DNA from: Chryseobacterium arachidis
Lineage (GTDB): Bacteria > Bacteroidota > Bacteroidia > Flavobacteriales > Weeksellaceae
Direction: 5' to 3'
DNA: 64,000 nt
Assembly (NCBI RefSeq): GCF_900129245.1
Contig: NZ_FQUT01000013.1
Location: 58,487-122,486 of the forward strand
A program made the position numbers and the translations under genes. The notes under the pieces were generated by a model. That model saw only the letters and a program-made list of their open reading frames with translations, made no database searches and was not told where the DNA came from. Below, in pieces: positions 1 to 9,723 of the stretch (positions are counted from its first letter, which is position 1; every line of letters starts with the position of its first letter).

Positions 1-2700
1 CCACTTATACGCATTAAACTGATTTGCCTGATGAACTTTGTTTCCGTATCTGTCGTAAATGTTGAAAACAAGGTTTTTTTTGTATGCTAATTCAGAATAA
101 TCAATATAATCGTTTTTGTTATCCCCGTTGGGAGTAATGGCATTAATCAGATTCGGAACCGTAACCGTTACATCAATAGGCTCACAATTGTAAAAGTCTT
201 TTACATAAATACTGTTTTCCCCTCTTGGAAGATTACTGAAAAAGTTGGATTCCTGCCAATTGGTTCCATCTAAAGAATATTGATAAGGAGCTTTTCCTCC
301 GATTGCTGTTACTGTTATGGTATTGTTTTTTATTTCAAGATTGGAGATTACCGGCTGTATTGCTGCTTTTACATTTACAAGCTGCCTTGTGTAGCACTCT
401 CCGGTTTTTAAAATAACCCAATAGGTACCTACTGTTGCTGTTATGCTTTGAGTTGTTGCTCCGGTACTCCATTCATATCCGTCGAATCCTGGGCCTGCAT
501 CTAAGACTGTTGTATCTTCAATACAAATAATTTTATCAGTAAGTACATTAGATCTCACCGGTGGAATTACAGCTAATGTGATTTCTGCAATACTGTAACA
601 TCCGTTTGAATTAGTCACTTTTACATATACTTTCTTCTCGGTAGAAATATAAGACGAAGCTGGTGAAATTTCATTAGTTCCGTTGGTAAGATCTGCTAAT
701 GTAGGGTAGTAATTTTTAATAAGGCCTGTCTGAGTTGTAATAGGTGCCGTCTCAAGGTTGAAGAGTGCCGTCGAAGGATTGGCCTCGATGAAACAAGATC
801 TTATGACCACATTTTTTACAGTAGGATTCGGATCTACAATCAGCTGCAGGGTTACCTGTTCACAGCCTACACCCGTTGCAGGATTTGCGCAGAAATGGTA
901 AATAAGCGTATCATTACCAACATATCCGGCGTTCGGAGTATAAGTGATATTTCCTGTCGCAGGATCAATAACTGCAGTTCCTTTAGTTGGCGGGCTATCG
1001 ATTTGTACAGTACCTAAAATAACAGGTACATTATGATTGGTAAATTTAGGAACGATGACCTTTGAAGGATCACAAATAATTAAACTTTTTGTTACTTGCT
1101 CGAAGCAAGATTCAATAACAAAAACGGGTGTCACTGCAAAGCATCCTCCCATACCTACTTGTACGGTATAGTTACCCGGCAGCATAGGAGTATAGGTATT
1201 GCTCGTAGCTCCCGGAATAGGAGTGGTTCCGATATACCATTGATAAGATTCAAAACTGTCTCCGGTTTCAAGAACAATTCCTGGTACACAATCTCCTGTT
1301 TTACTGATCGCTGGAACGGATGTAAATCCGGCAAAATATCCTCCGTACCCTACGAAACCGCTTCCCCCAGCAATTCCCGCAGTAACTGCTTTGGTAGATT
1401 CAATGGTAACATTTCCGGTAACTGCTGTTTTGGAGTATGATACCCAGCCATTTGTTCCGGTAACGTCGTATGGGCCTTCGGTGGATGACAAAGGCAGACC
1501 ATTAACCAGAACAGTTGCTCCTTTTTCAGTTAAGATATTGAGTTTAATTGTATTTTGTGATTGATTGTTGGGAGTAACAGGAAGATTCTGTATCATTCCT
1601 ATTTCATCAATTTTTCTTGGCAGAAGACAGCTGAGCGGCGGAATGTAATTGAAACCGATCGTTGCGCTGGTAGCAGCCGTTCCTGCAAGTAATTGATACA
1701 CGTAGGCATTTTTACTTGTTCGGATGTACATGTTATAATGCTCGTTCCCCTGATTAATATAATTGGTGTTGCTAATCTCATTAACTTTGTAATACTGCCC
1801 TTCATTTATTGTTGTTACAGGAAGAGGATTATTATTTACATAAATCTGTGTGTTGTCTTCAGTTGCAACAACAAGCGCATCTTCGGTTTGGGCAGAAATA
1901 TTTCCGTATCCTTTAACTAAAACAAACTCTTTTCCCAATCTGTCAATAGGTACCGACTGATCCATCACGATATCTCCACCTGTAATCCCTAAACCAAATT
2001 CACCCAAAAAGTTTCCGTTGGTTACAGAAACTGGTTTGTCTGCAACAATTTTAGCTCCGATAAAGCCTTGCGCATTTCCTGGCTGATTTCCTCTTCCTTC
2101 AACAAGATATGACTGGCCTTTATTTAAGGTAAAAGACATGCTCGGCGTTGTTACAGCAGTGGTTCCGTTGGTAAAAACAACATTCGAGGAATATCCGGAA
2201 ATTGTAACCGTGGTATTGTCTTCGGTTGCCAATATTCCTGTGGTAAAGTTCATAGAATTTGAGTTGTTGGTAAGCGGAGCAACTACAGCATAAAATTTTG
2301 TTCCGATACCGGCTTTTCCTTTAGAGGTTAAAATCTCTCCATGAGCAGGAACCGTAAACCTGAATGTTGCAAAGAAAGGCTTGGTTCCTTTTAGATAAAG
2401 CCCTTTTGTGCCTACTGTAAATAGCTCGGCAGCAGTAGAGCCTATCATATCCTGAGTATTGATATAGTAAAACTGAGGATTGCCTTTACTGATTGTAATG
2501 GTAGTAATAAGAACGTTGTTATTAAAAACCTCAACCGGGAAAGCCGTGTTAGAATCTGTGGAGAGGTAAATTGCTTGCTTTGCACTTCCTAATGAACCGG
2601 CCGAAGAAAATGGAGCAAACCAATGTTCTGTATCTCTCTGGGCGGAAAGACTAATAAATGTACAAAAAAATAAAATCAAGAAATAAAGCTGTTTTTTCAT
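1..2700 (-). CDS. Large secreted T9SS type B protein, IgGFc-binding-like (copy 1, 3' end cut by window)
   Basis: The frame stays open from the ATG at 2700 to the window edge, giving 900 residues. By comparison with the neighbouring copy about 40 residues are missing. A signal peptide (about residues 1-20) is followed by the HWFAP motif shared by all four copies. The first 450 residues, with ATEDNT, LNKGQSY, KPVSVTNGNF and VYQLLAG blocks, resemble the Pfam IgGFc_binding domain. An Ig-like module (YQWYIGTTPIPGATSNTYTP), a cadherin-like module, one 80-residue module and the start of the type B sorting domain (NAITPNGDNKND) follow. It should be exported by the Sec and type IX systems and act at the surface or outside the cell. 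The ligand is unknown. A TAnnTTTG promoter element lies 20 bases upstream. Confidence 0.85.
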   Translation of the reverse strand, partial: MKKQLYFLILFFCTFISLSAQRDTEHWFAPFSSAGSLGSAKQAIYLSTDSNTAFPVEVFNNNVLITTITISKGNPQFYYINTQDMIGSTAAELFTVGTKGLYLKGTKPFFATFRFTVPAHGEILTSKGKAGIGTKFYAVVAPLTNNSNSMNFTTGILATEDNTTVTISGYSSNVVFTNGTTAVTTPSMSFTLNKGQSYLVEGRGNQPGNAQGFIGAKIVADKPVSVTNGNFLGEFGLGITGGDIVMDQSVPIDRLGKEFVLVKGYGNISAQTEDALVVATEDNTQIYVNNNPLPVTTINEGQYYKVNEISNTNYINQGNEHYNMYIRTSKNAYVYQLLAGTAATSATIGFNYIPPLSCLLPRKIDEIGMIQNLPVTPNNQSQNTIKLNILTEKGATVLVNGLPLSSTEGPYDVTGTNGWVSYSKTAVTGNVTIESTKAVTAGIAGGSGFVGYGGYFAGFTSVPAISKTGDCVPGIVLETGDSFESYQWYIGTTPIPGATSNTYTPMLPGNYTVQVGMGGCFAVTPVFVIESCFEQVTKSLIICDPSKVIVPKFTNHNVPVILGTVQIDSPPTKGTAVIDPATGNITYTPNAGYVGNDTLIYHFCANPATGVGCEQVTLQLIVDPNPTVKNVVIRSCFIEANPSTALFNLETAPITTQTGLIKNYYPTLADLTNGTNEISPASSYISTEKKVYVKVTNSNGCYSIAEITLAVIPPVRSNVLTDKIICIEDTTVLDAGPGFDGYEWSTGATTQSITATVGTYWVILKTGECYTRQLVNVKAAIQPVISNLEIKNNTITVTAIGGKAPYQYSLDGTNWQESNFFSNLPRGENSIYVKDFYNCEPIDVTVTVPNLINAITPNGDNKNDYIDYSELAYKKNLVFNIYDRYGNKVHQANQFNAYKW

Positions 2701-2720
2701 AGTCTTGTGATTAGTTTTAG

Positions 2721-2728
2721 CAAAAATA
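2721..2728 (-). promoter_or_regulatory. -7 promoter element of copy 1
   Basis: TATTTTTG on the minus strand matches the Bacteroidetes -7 consensus TAnnTTTG. It lies 20 bases before the ATG at 2700. No clear -33 TTTG is seen. Confidence 0.5.
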
Positions 2729-2897
2729 GAGTTTTATTTCTTAAAACTTATAAAAAATATAAAAAAAGCAGATTTTTAAAATCGTTTTTTCAATTATTTC
2801 TATCCATTGCTGTAGTTATTGCTTTTTAAACTTTTAAATCCTTCATAGTTTAACTACGGAATTAATTCTTACGATTGCAACAAGTAATTGAAAATAA

Positions 2898-2924
2898 AAA
2901 ACCACGATATTAAATCGTGGTTTT
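2898..2924 (-). terminator. Rho-independent terminator after copy 2
   Basis: An 11-bp perfect stem (2898-2908 with 2914-2924) has a 5-base loop and is followed on the minus strand by a T-rich run. It sits 20 bases past the stop codon at 2944, so it ends the gene at 2944-6093. Confidence 0.85.
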
Positions 2925-2943
2925 AAACTTATTGTAAGAAATC

Positions 2944-5900
2944 CTAATCAATATTTTTAACTAAAATCCAACCTGTATATTTAATTGGAGTTTTGTTTTT
3001 ATTTGGCTCATTCCAGTTGATGTGATACCAATAGGTTCCGGTTACGATTTTTTTGTCGAAATGTTTACCGTCCCATTTATAATTGTTGAACTTATCCCCT
3101 GTGAATATCTTATTTCCGTATCTGTCGTAAATAACGAAAGTAAGATTGTCCTTGTATGCTAGCTCGCTGTAGTCGATAACATCATTTTTATTATCACCGT
3201 TCGGAGTAATTGCATTAATAAGATTTGGTACCGTAATTTCTACAGAAATAGGATTACAGTTGTAAGCATCTTTTACATAGAATGTATGCTGTCCTCTTGA
3301 TAGTCCTGTGAAGACGTTGGAATCCTGCCAGTTCGTAGGAGCATCTACCGCATATTGGAAAGGTGCTTTTCCTCCTGAAACATGAACGGTAACTGTAGTA
3401 TTCGAGATTTCAATTTCAGTTATTACCGGCTCTACAGCTTTTTTCACGCTTACCAACTGTTTAACGAAACATCCGTTATCTTCAAGGATTACCCAATAAT
3501 CACCTATAGGAACATTTGATATTGACTGAGTGGTTGCTCCTGTGCTCCATCTGTAAGACATGTATCCAGGTCCTGCATCAAGAGTTGTTCTTGCATCAAC
3601 ACAGATAATTTTGTCTACCAAAATAGGCGATCTTTTCGGAGGGATAACTTTTAAGATTACCTTCGCAATCGCATAACACTGGTTGTCGTTGTATACTCTG
3701 ATATAAACTTCTCCGTTTCCTGAAATGTAGGTGTCTGCGTTAAGAATTTCATTAGTTCCGTTGCTTGCATCTACAAATGTAGGATAGTATTTTTTAGTGA
3801 TTGGAGTTTCACTTGAAACATTGGCTGTTGTAAGATCGAAGCTTGCTTTTGTTTCGTCAGTTTCAAGGAAACACTCGCTCATTGTTGCTTCATTTACAAT
3901 TGGGCTAGGATAGAATGCCAATGTGATTTTAGCACTTCCAATACAACCCTCAGTTGTCGTTACCTGTACATATACAAAACCTGCAGATGAAAGGTAGTTG
4001 GTCGGGTTTGTAATCAGATTAGTTCCTGCATTTAGATCGGCTAATGTAGGATAGAATTTTTTAACAACAGGATCTAATAAAGTAACTTCAGCTGTTGTAA
4101 GATCAAAGAATCCTTTCCCGTTATACTGACAAGTCTTAATCGTTTTATCTGTTAAAATGAACGGAACTACATTGAGATTTAAAGTTACATGTTCGCAATC
4201 AATAAACTCAGCTGCATTTCCGCAGAACTGATAAACAATCGTATCAGGTCCTGTATATCCTGTGTTAGGAACGTACGTAATCTGTCCGTTAGAAGTATTC
4301 AATGTAGCTGTTCCGTGTGTAGGATAAGTAAGGATTGTTACCGTACTTGCAACAGGAACCTGTGAAGTAGTAAATGAGAATGCAGGTGTAATTACCTTTG
4401 TGGCACATGCATTTAAGTTGGCTGTTGTATTTCTTAAACAAGCAAATACTTTATAGATAGGCGTTGTAATAGGAGGACATGTTCCCATAGAAACCTGTAC
4501 CGTATAGTTACCTGCCTGTGTTGGTGTGTATGTATTTTGAGTAGCACCAGGAATAGCTACACCATTTAAGTACCATTGATATCCTTCATAGCTGTCATCT
4601 ACTTCTAAGACAATTCCAGGTACACATTCTCCTGTTTTTTTTGCAATAACAGGGATTGATGAGAATCCTGCAAAATATCCTCCATATCCTACTGCGCCAC
4701 TTCCTCCTGCAATACCTGCAGTAACAGCTTTACTGGAGGTAACAGTGATATTACCCGCTAAACCCGGGATTGAATAAGATACCCATGCTGTGGTTCCGGT
4801 AACCGGATAAGGTCCTTGTGTAGCAGCGGGGGTAATTGCAGGTCCGCTGCCAACGTTGTACGTTACAGTAGCCCCTGCTTCTGTTAAAATATTAAGTTTA
4901 ATATCATTGGTTGTTCCGTTAAGATCATTAATGGAAGCGATTTCATCAATTTTTCTAGGAAGGAAACAGTTTAACGGCGGAATATAATTATATCCAAGTG
5001 TTGCAATACTTGTTGCCAAACCAGCAAGAAGCTGATAAACATATACATTTTTAGATGTTTTAATGTACATATTATTATGTCCGTTCCCCTGATCTATATA
5101 ATTAACGTTATTTGCAGGAGTTGTGTTATTAGGTCCGTTTACCCTGTAAAACTGCCCTTCATTAAGAGTGGCTACTACAGGACCTCCGTTAATTTGGACT
5201 TCTGTATTATTTTCAGTAGCAATGATTAGTGCATCTTCCATTTGAGCAGCTACATTACCATTTCCTTTTACCAAAACGAATTCATTTCCTAGTCTGTCCA
5301 CAGGAACAGATTGATCCATGATAATATCTGAACTAGATCCTACCGGTCCCCAAGAAAACTGACCGTTAAAGTTACCGTTGGTTACAGATACCGGCTTGTC
5401 TGCTTCAATTTTGGCTCCAATAAACCCTGTTTGGTTTCCCGACTGGGTACCTTGCCCTTCAATAATATAAGATTGCCCTTTGTTTAAAGTGAAAGACATC
5501 GAAGGGGTAGTTGCTCCTGTAGTTCCATTAGAAAATACTACATTGGAAGAGTATCCTGAAACAGTAACAACTGTATTATTTTCAGTAGCTAAAATACCGG
5601 TTGTAAAGTTGTAAAGGGTATTGCCTGCCTCCGTAATGGGGGCATATGCTGCATAAAACTTTTTACCGATCCCAGCTTTTCCTTTGGAAACCAAAATCTC
5701 ACCGTGGCTGGTAATTGAAAGTCTTAGGTTAGCATAATAAGGCTTTGCAGCTTTAGTATAAATACCTTTGTTAATGGGAGTAAACACCTGAGACTGTGTT
5801 GTAGCAACAAGATTGGCAGATGTCGGCAATCCAGGAGCAGGAGTAGTTGCTAATAAATTGAAGGTTTGCGGAAGACCTTTAGAAATTGTAACTGTCCCGA

Positions 5901-6093
5901 TTAAAACATTGTCGTTATAAATTTCTACAGGAAAAGGTGTAGTGGAATCTGTAGAAAAATAGATCGCCTGAGCGTGAGAACCCATGCCCGCCCGGGACAT
6001 CATCGGCGCAAACCAGTGCTCTGTATCTCTTTGTGCAAAGAGCGTATTAATTGACAAAAGAACTAATACTAAGCTAAGTAGAAATCTTTTCAT
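2944..6093 (-). CDS. Large secreted T9SS type B protein, IgGFc-binding-like (copy 2)
   Basis: A 1049-residue protein with a signal peptide (about 1-21). Residues 22-480 resemble the IgGFc_binding domain. Residues 488-548 are Ig-like (YQWYLNGVAIPGATQNTYTP), and 565-643 are a cadherin-like module with the GTATLNTSNGQITYVPNTGY signature. Residues 650-727 and 733-817 are two copies of the 80-residue module. Residues 825-955 hold Ig/SprB-like repeats, and 958-1049 form the T9SS type B domain ending in GWILVKNID. The family is secreted by T9SS and is usually surface-attached or released. The specific ligand cannot be told from sequence. It is closest to copy 1, sharing RDTEHWFAP and NAITPNGDNKND. 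It has its own -7 element and terminator, so it is probably monocistronic. Confidence 0.88.
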   Translation of the reverse strand: MKRFLLSLVLVLLSINTLFAQRDTEHWFAPMMSRAGMGSHAQAIYFSTDSTTPFPVEIYNDNVLIGTVTISKGLPQTFNLLATTPAPGLPTSANLVATTQSQVFTPINKGIYTKAAKPYYANLRLSITSHGEILVSKGKAGIGKKFYAAYAPITEAGNTLYNFTTGILATENNTVVTVSGYSSNVVFSNGTTGATTPSMSFTLNKGQSYIIEGQGTQSGNQTGFIGAKIEADKPVSVTNGNFNGQFSWGPVGSSSDIIMDQSVPVDRLGNEFVLVKGNGNVAAQMEDALIIATENNTEVQINGGPVVATLNEGQFYRVNGPNNTTPANNVNYIDQGNGHNNMYIKTSKNVYVYQLLAGLATSIATLGYNYIPPLNCFLPRKIDEIASINDLNGTTNDIKLNILTEAGATVTYNVGSGPAITPAATQGPYPVTGTTAWVSYSIPGLAGNITVTSSKAVTAGIAGGSGAVGYGGYFAGFSSIPVIAKKTGECVPGIVLEVDDSYEGYQWYLNGVAIPGATQNTYTPTQAGNYTVQVSMGTCPPITTPIYKVFACLRNTTANLNACATKVITPAFSFTTSQVPVASTVTILTYPTHGTATLNTSNGQITYVPNTGYTGPDTIVYQFCGNAAEFIDCEHVTLNLNVVPFILTDKTIKTCQYNGKGFFDLTTAEVTLLDPVVKKFYPTLADLNAGTNLITNPTNYLSSAGFVYVQVTTTEGCIGSAKITLAFYPSPIVNEATMSECFLETDETKASFDLTTANVSSETPITKKYYPTFVDASNGTNEILNADTYISGNGEVYIRVYNDNQCYAIAKVILKVIPPKRSPILVDKIICVDARTTLDAGPGYMSYRWSTGATTQSISNVPIGDYWVILEDNGCFVKQLVSVKKAVEPVITEIEISNTTVTVHVSGGKAPFQYAVDAPTNWQDSNVFTGLSRGQHTFYVKDAYNCNPISVEITVPNLINAITPNGDNKNDVIDYSELAYKDNLTFVIYDRYGNKIFTGDKFNNYKWDGKHFDKKIVTGTYWYHINWNEPNKNKTPIKYTGWILVKNID

Positions 6094-6115
6094 ATATAAG
6101 GAATTAGGATTTCTA

Positions 6116-6123
6116 CAAAATTA
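6116..6123 (-). promoter_or_regulatory. -7 promoter element of copy 2
   Basis: TAATTTTG on the minus strand lies 22 bases before the ATG at 6093 and matches TAnnTTTG. No convincing -33 element was found. Confidence 0.45.
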
Positions 6124-6171
6124 AAATAATATTTGAAATATTGTTAAAAAAATGTAAAGAAAATTATAATT

Positions 6172-9100
6172 TTATTCGCGATTTTTAATTAAAAGCCATC
6201 CTGAATAGGAAACTGGTAATTTGGTGTCGGGTTCTGTCCATCTTAATAAGTACCAATAAGTTCCGGTAGAAACAGGTCTTTCGTTTACCTTTCCGTCCCA
6301 GATATAATTCTTGTTTTCCGATCTGTAGATAACGGCTCCGTAGCGGTCTGCAACTTCGATGGAAACATTTTGTTTTATTCTCAAATCAGAATAGTTTAAG
6401 ACATCATTAAGACCATCACCATTTGGAGTAATGGCATTAACTAAATTTAACACTAAGAACTCTTTGATGACAGGAAAACAGCCATCCGCCCCTAATACAT
6501 AAACTTTGTGCATTCCTCTTGATAATCCTGTAAAAACATTGGACTTCTGATAATCTACTCCGTTTAAAGAATATTGATATGGTGGAGTTCCTCCCGATAC
6601 GGTTATGGTAGCGGTGTTTCCGGACACTTCAATTTTTGTAATTGTTGGAGCCTGTGCTGTGGTTACGATTACAGGCTGGCGGTATACACAGCCGTTAAAT
6701 CCTAAATCTACATAGTAGCTTCCCGCACCGACAGTTATGGTTTGGGTTGTGGCCCCTGTACTCCACAAGTAAGATGTAAAGCCTGTTCCGGCATCTAAAG
6801 TAATCAGTTGGTTCTCACAAACGACAGCATCTTTTAGCCTTTCAGATTTTTTAGGAGTTTTTAAGTTAATAGTGATCATCGCAGTGCTGGGACATTCCGT
6901 GGCGCTTGTAAATCTTATGTAAAATGTATTTGTAGATGTTATTGTCTGAAGCGGAGATATTGAGTTGGTTCCTGCCTGAGCATTAGCTAAAGAATTATAA
7001 AATGATAAAGTAATACCGGTTCCTGTGGTGAATAAGTTTTTAAAGTCATTTAAGTTAACACTTTCTGAACCGCTGATGTCATTATCACAAACATCCACAT
7101 TGGCGGATCCTGTAAGAAGGGCAATTCTGTTTCCGATTTTAAAGTTGATCTGTCCGAAAGCTGCGGGACAGTTCCCTGTAAGTACATCTACTCTTACATA
7201 AACGGTGGTATTTGTGGTATACGTCCAGTTTGCAGGTAGCGTATTGGCATTTCCCGCATTCGCATCTGCCTGAACCAGATAATACCTTACATTAAAGCTT
7301 GTCGGGTTTGTAACAATCTGTGGAGTAACGGTTGCAAAATTAACGTTCACAATTCCATCAAAATTATCGTCACAAAGAGTTGCGTTGTAATTGGCTGTAT
7401 TGATGTTTGGAGATGAAATAGTGGTTAAAGTAATCTGGGCAACTTTTGTACATCCATATTGTGAGGTTACATTTGCATATATTGTCCCTGCAGGACCACT
7501 GTAAGTTGCAGGTGCTGCAATTGGTGTTCCTGTTAAAGCAGAATTGGTAAAATACTGAACGGTAGTTCCCGAATCTGGTGTCACACTTACGGAAGTAAGG
7601 TCAAATGTTCCGTTTCCGCTTGCATTGGCACAAGATGATAAAGTTCCGTTTGTAGTCTGTAAAACATCAATATTAATAATGATTTTGAAGTATTCAAAGT
7701 CTGCCGGGCTTCCATTTCCGTCTGCATAATAAATGAATGTATCGCTGGTATCTGCTGTAAGCCCTGTATTAGGAGTATAAATAATTTGTCCTGTCGTAGG
7801 GTTTACCGTTGCGGTCCCTGAAGTAGGAGGTGAAACGATATTTGTATGCGAAGGATTGATTGTTTGTGTGGAAGTGGTAAATGCCGGTGAGATCATCTGT
7901 GTATTACAGGATCCGATAGTATAAGTTGTTGTGGTAATCGGTGGACACAAAGTGTAATTATAACCGGCTGTTAATTTAGATTCACAGTTGTTTTTTGTGA
8001 CTAAACATGTATAGGTTCCGGCTCCGTATAGTTCAGGATTGATAGAGTATGAAGACGCCCCGGAAATAGGATTGCCGTTAAGATACCACTGATAGCCGTC
8101 ATATGTATTGTCAACCTGCAATAAAACTCCCAGATAGCAGTCTCCGGTTTTTGAAATTACAGGGATAGAAGAAAATCCGGCAAAATATCCTCCGTAGCCT
8201 ACAGCACCGCTTCCCGCAGCAATTCCTGCAGTTACGGATTTGGTAGAATTAACGGTAATATTTCCCATAACATTCGGGATGGTATAGGTTACCCAATTCG
8301 GGTTTCCGGTAACAGGGTAGGGGCCGTTTGCCGCAGCAATAGGATTTGAATTTAATGTAACAGTGGCTCCTGTCTGGGTAATGATATTCAGTCGGGTACT
8401 GAAGGTCTGGCTTCCGATTCTGTTGATAAAACCAATTTCATCAACCTTATTAGGCATAAAACAGCTTAAAGGCGGAATGAAATTCATCCCTCCGGTTGCA
8501 TATTCATTAGCTCCGGTAGCTCCGGAAACACCTGCCAATAACTGATAAACATAAATATTCTTATTAGAGGTAATTCCCATATTGTAGTTTCCTCCTCCTT
8601 GATCAATGTAATTGGAGCTCGGAACTCTGAAATATTGTCCTGTATTAAGGGTAACTCCTGAAGCTGTTCCGTTGAAAGTAAGCTGTGTATTATCTTCAGT
8701 AGCAATAATAAGAGCGGTTTCCATTCCGGAAGTATTGCTGCCGTTTCCTTTCACTACCACAAAATCTTTGCCCAAACGGTCTACAGGAACTGCCTGATCC
8801 ATTAAAACATCATTGTTGGTAAAATTAAAATCGGTATATATTCCGTTAAAATTTCCGTTGGTAACAGAAATAGGTTTGGTAGATTCTATTTTAGCTCCGG
8901 TAAGCCCGTCAAGATTATACAGAGAGTCTGTACTGGTGGCGTCTAAAATGTAAGATTGTCCTTTATTCAGAACAAAAGTTTTGTTTGGGCTTGATGATCC
9001 GTCTGAAAAAACAACATTAGGATTATACCCTGAAACAACTACTGATGTATTGTCTTCCGTAGCCGTAATTCCTATCGTTGAATTCACATAGCTGGCAATC

Positions 9101-9528
9101 CCTGTAATAGGAACTACTCCTGCATAAAAAGTTGTCCCTAAACCAGCAAGACCTTTAGAAGTAATGATTTCTGCGTGGTTCTGAAGAGAAAATCTGTAAT
9201 TGGCAAAGAATTTTTTAGATCCCTTCACATACATTCCCATTGCATTAGGGGTAAAAAGATCTCCCGGATTGGTTGTTATTAAGAAGTAATTGGGAATAAC
9301 CAACTGTACAGGATTTCCCTTGCTTACCTGTACTGTGGTATATAACGTATTATTATTAAAAATCTGAACATCAAACGGAGTTGCCTCATTGGTAGATAAA
9401 TATAAGTATCCGTCGAGATTATTACTTCCCGCTTTGGCAGACATCGGAGCAAACCAATGATCTGTATCAAGTTGGGCATTGAATAATAAACAAAGAAATG
9501 TACAAATGGTTAATAATAGTTTTTTCAT
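6172..9528 (-). CDS. Large secreted T9SS type B protein, IgGFc-binding-like (copy 3)
   Basis: The ATG at 9528 is preferred over an in-frame ATG at 9549, because it gives a clean signal peptide (MKKLLLTICTFLCLLFNAQ) and leaves the -7 element upstream. That makes 1118 residues. The order is an IgGFc_binding-like half (to about 455), Ig-like (460-530), cadherin-like (545-620), three 80-residue modules (about 625-703, 713-797, 810-890), Ig/SprB-like repeats, and a type B sorting domain beginning NAITPNGDGLNDVLNYSDL. It pairs with copy 4 (shared LRIKQ.VSIE.ADRYGA and GMNFIPPLSCF), suggesting that 3/4 and 1/2 arose by separate duplications. It is presumably exported through T9SS. No strong terminator lies between this stop and copy 2. 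Confidence 0.88.
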   Translation of the reverse strand: MKKLLLTICTFLCLLFNAQLDTDHWFAPMSAKAGSNNLDGYLYLSTNEATPFDVQIFNNNTLYTTVQVSKGNPVQLVIPNYFLITTNPGDLFTPNAMGMYVKGSKKFFANYRFSLQNHAEIITSKGLAGLGTTFYAGVVPITGIASYVNSTIGITATEDNTSVVVSGYNPNVVFSDGSSSPNKTFVLNKGQSYILDATSTDSLYNLDGLTGAKIESTKPISVTNGNFNGIYTDFNFTNNDVLMDQAVPVDRLGKDFVVVKGNGSNTSGMETALIIATEDNTQLTFNGTASGVTLNTGQYFRVPSSNYIDQGGGNYNMGITSNKNIYVYQLLAGVSGATGANEYATGGMNFIPPLSCFMPNKVDEIGFINRIGSQTFSTRLNIITQTGATVTLNSNPIAAANGPYPVTGNPNWVTYTIPNVMGNITVNSTKSVTAGIAAGSGAVGYGGYFAGFSSIPVISKTGDCYLGVLLQVDNTYDGYQWYLNGNPISGASSYSINPELYGAGTYTCLVTKNNCESKLTAGYNYTLCPPITTTTYTIGSCNTQMISPAFTTSTQTINPSHTNIVSPPTSGTATVNPTTGQIIYTPNTGLTADTSDTFIYYADGNGSPADFEYFKIIINIDVLQTTNGTLSSCANASGNGTFDLTSVSVTPDSGTTVQYFTNSALTGTPIAAPATYSGPAGTIYANVTSQYGCTKVAQITLTTISSPNINTANYNATLCDDNFDGIVNVNFATVTPQIVTNPTSFNVRYYLVQADANAGNANTLPANWTYTTNTTVYVRVDVLTGNCPAAFGQINFKIGNRIALLTGSANVDVCDNDISGSESVNLNDFKNLFTTGTGITLSFYNSLANAQAGTNSISPLQTITSTNTFYIRFTSATECPSTAMITINLKTPKKSERLKDAVVCENQLITLDAGTGFTSYLWSTGATTQTITVGAGSYYVDLGFNGCVYRQPVIVTTAQAPTITKIEVSGNTATITVSGGTPPYQYSLNGVDYQKSNVFTGLSRGMHKVYVLGADGCFPVIKEFLVLNLVNAITPNGDGLNDVLNYSDLRIKQNVSIEVADRYGAVIYRSENKNYIWDGKVNERPVSTGTYWYLLRWTEPDTKLPVSYSGWLLIKNRE

Positions 9529-9546
9529 TTTTTTTGATAGGGGATG

Positions 9547-9554
9547 CAAATGTA
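9547..9554 (-). promoter_or_regulatory. -7 promoter element of copy 3
   Basis: TACATTTG on the minus strand lies 18 bases before the ATG at 9528. It overlaps the alternative ATG at 9549, which supports the shorter start. Confidence 0.5.
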
Positions 9555-9672
9555 AGTATTAAAAATCAATTTTTTATACAAATTTTAATACACAATTTCT
9601 ATAATTTGTGTTTTTATTGAATATTTAATATTTCTTTAATCTGTGATGCGATCTCGTAATTGTTAAACAGAA

Positions 9673-9695
9673 ATCCCGGCGAATATCACCGGGAT
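9673..9695 (-). terminator. Hairpin terminator after copy 4
   Basis: ATCCCGG (9673-9679) pairs with CCGGGAT (9689-9695), with a short interrupted T-run on the minus side. It lies 28 bases past the stop at 9724. Confidence 0.65.
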
Positions 9696-9723
9696 CAATA
9701 TTTCTTTATTTAAAAGCTAATTT

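Noticed and set aside
1096..1920. Plus-strand reading frames of 60-114 residues opposite the first large gene
   Set aside because: They are antisense to a strongly coding frame, have no promoter element or protein-like composition, and lie wholly inside it.
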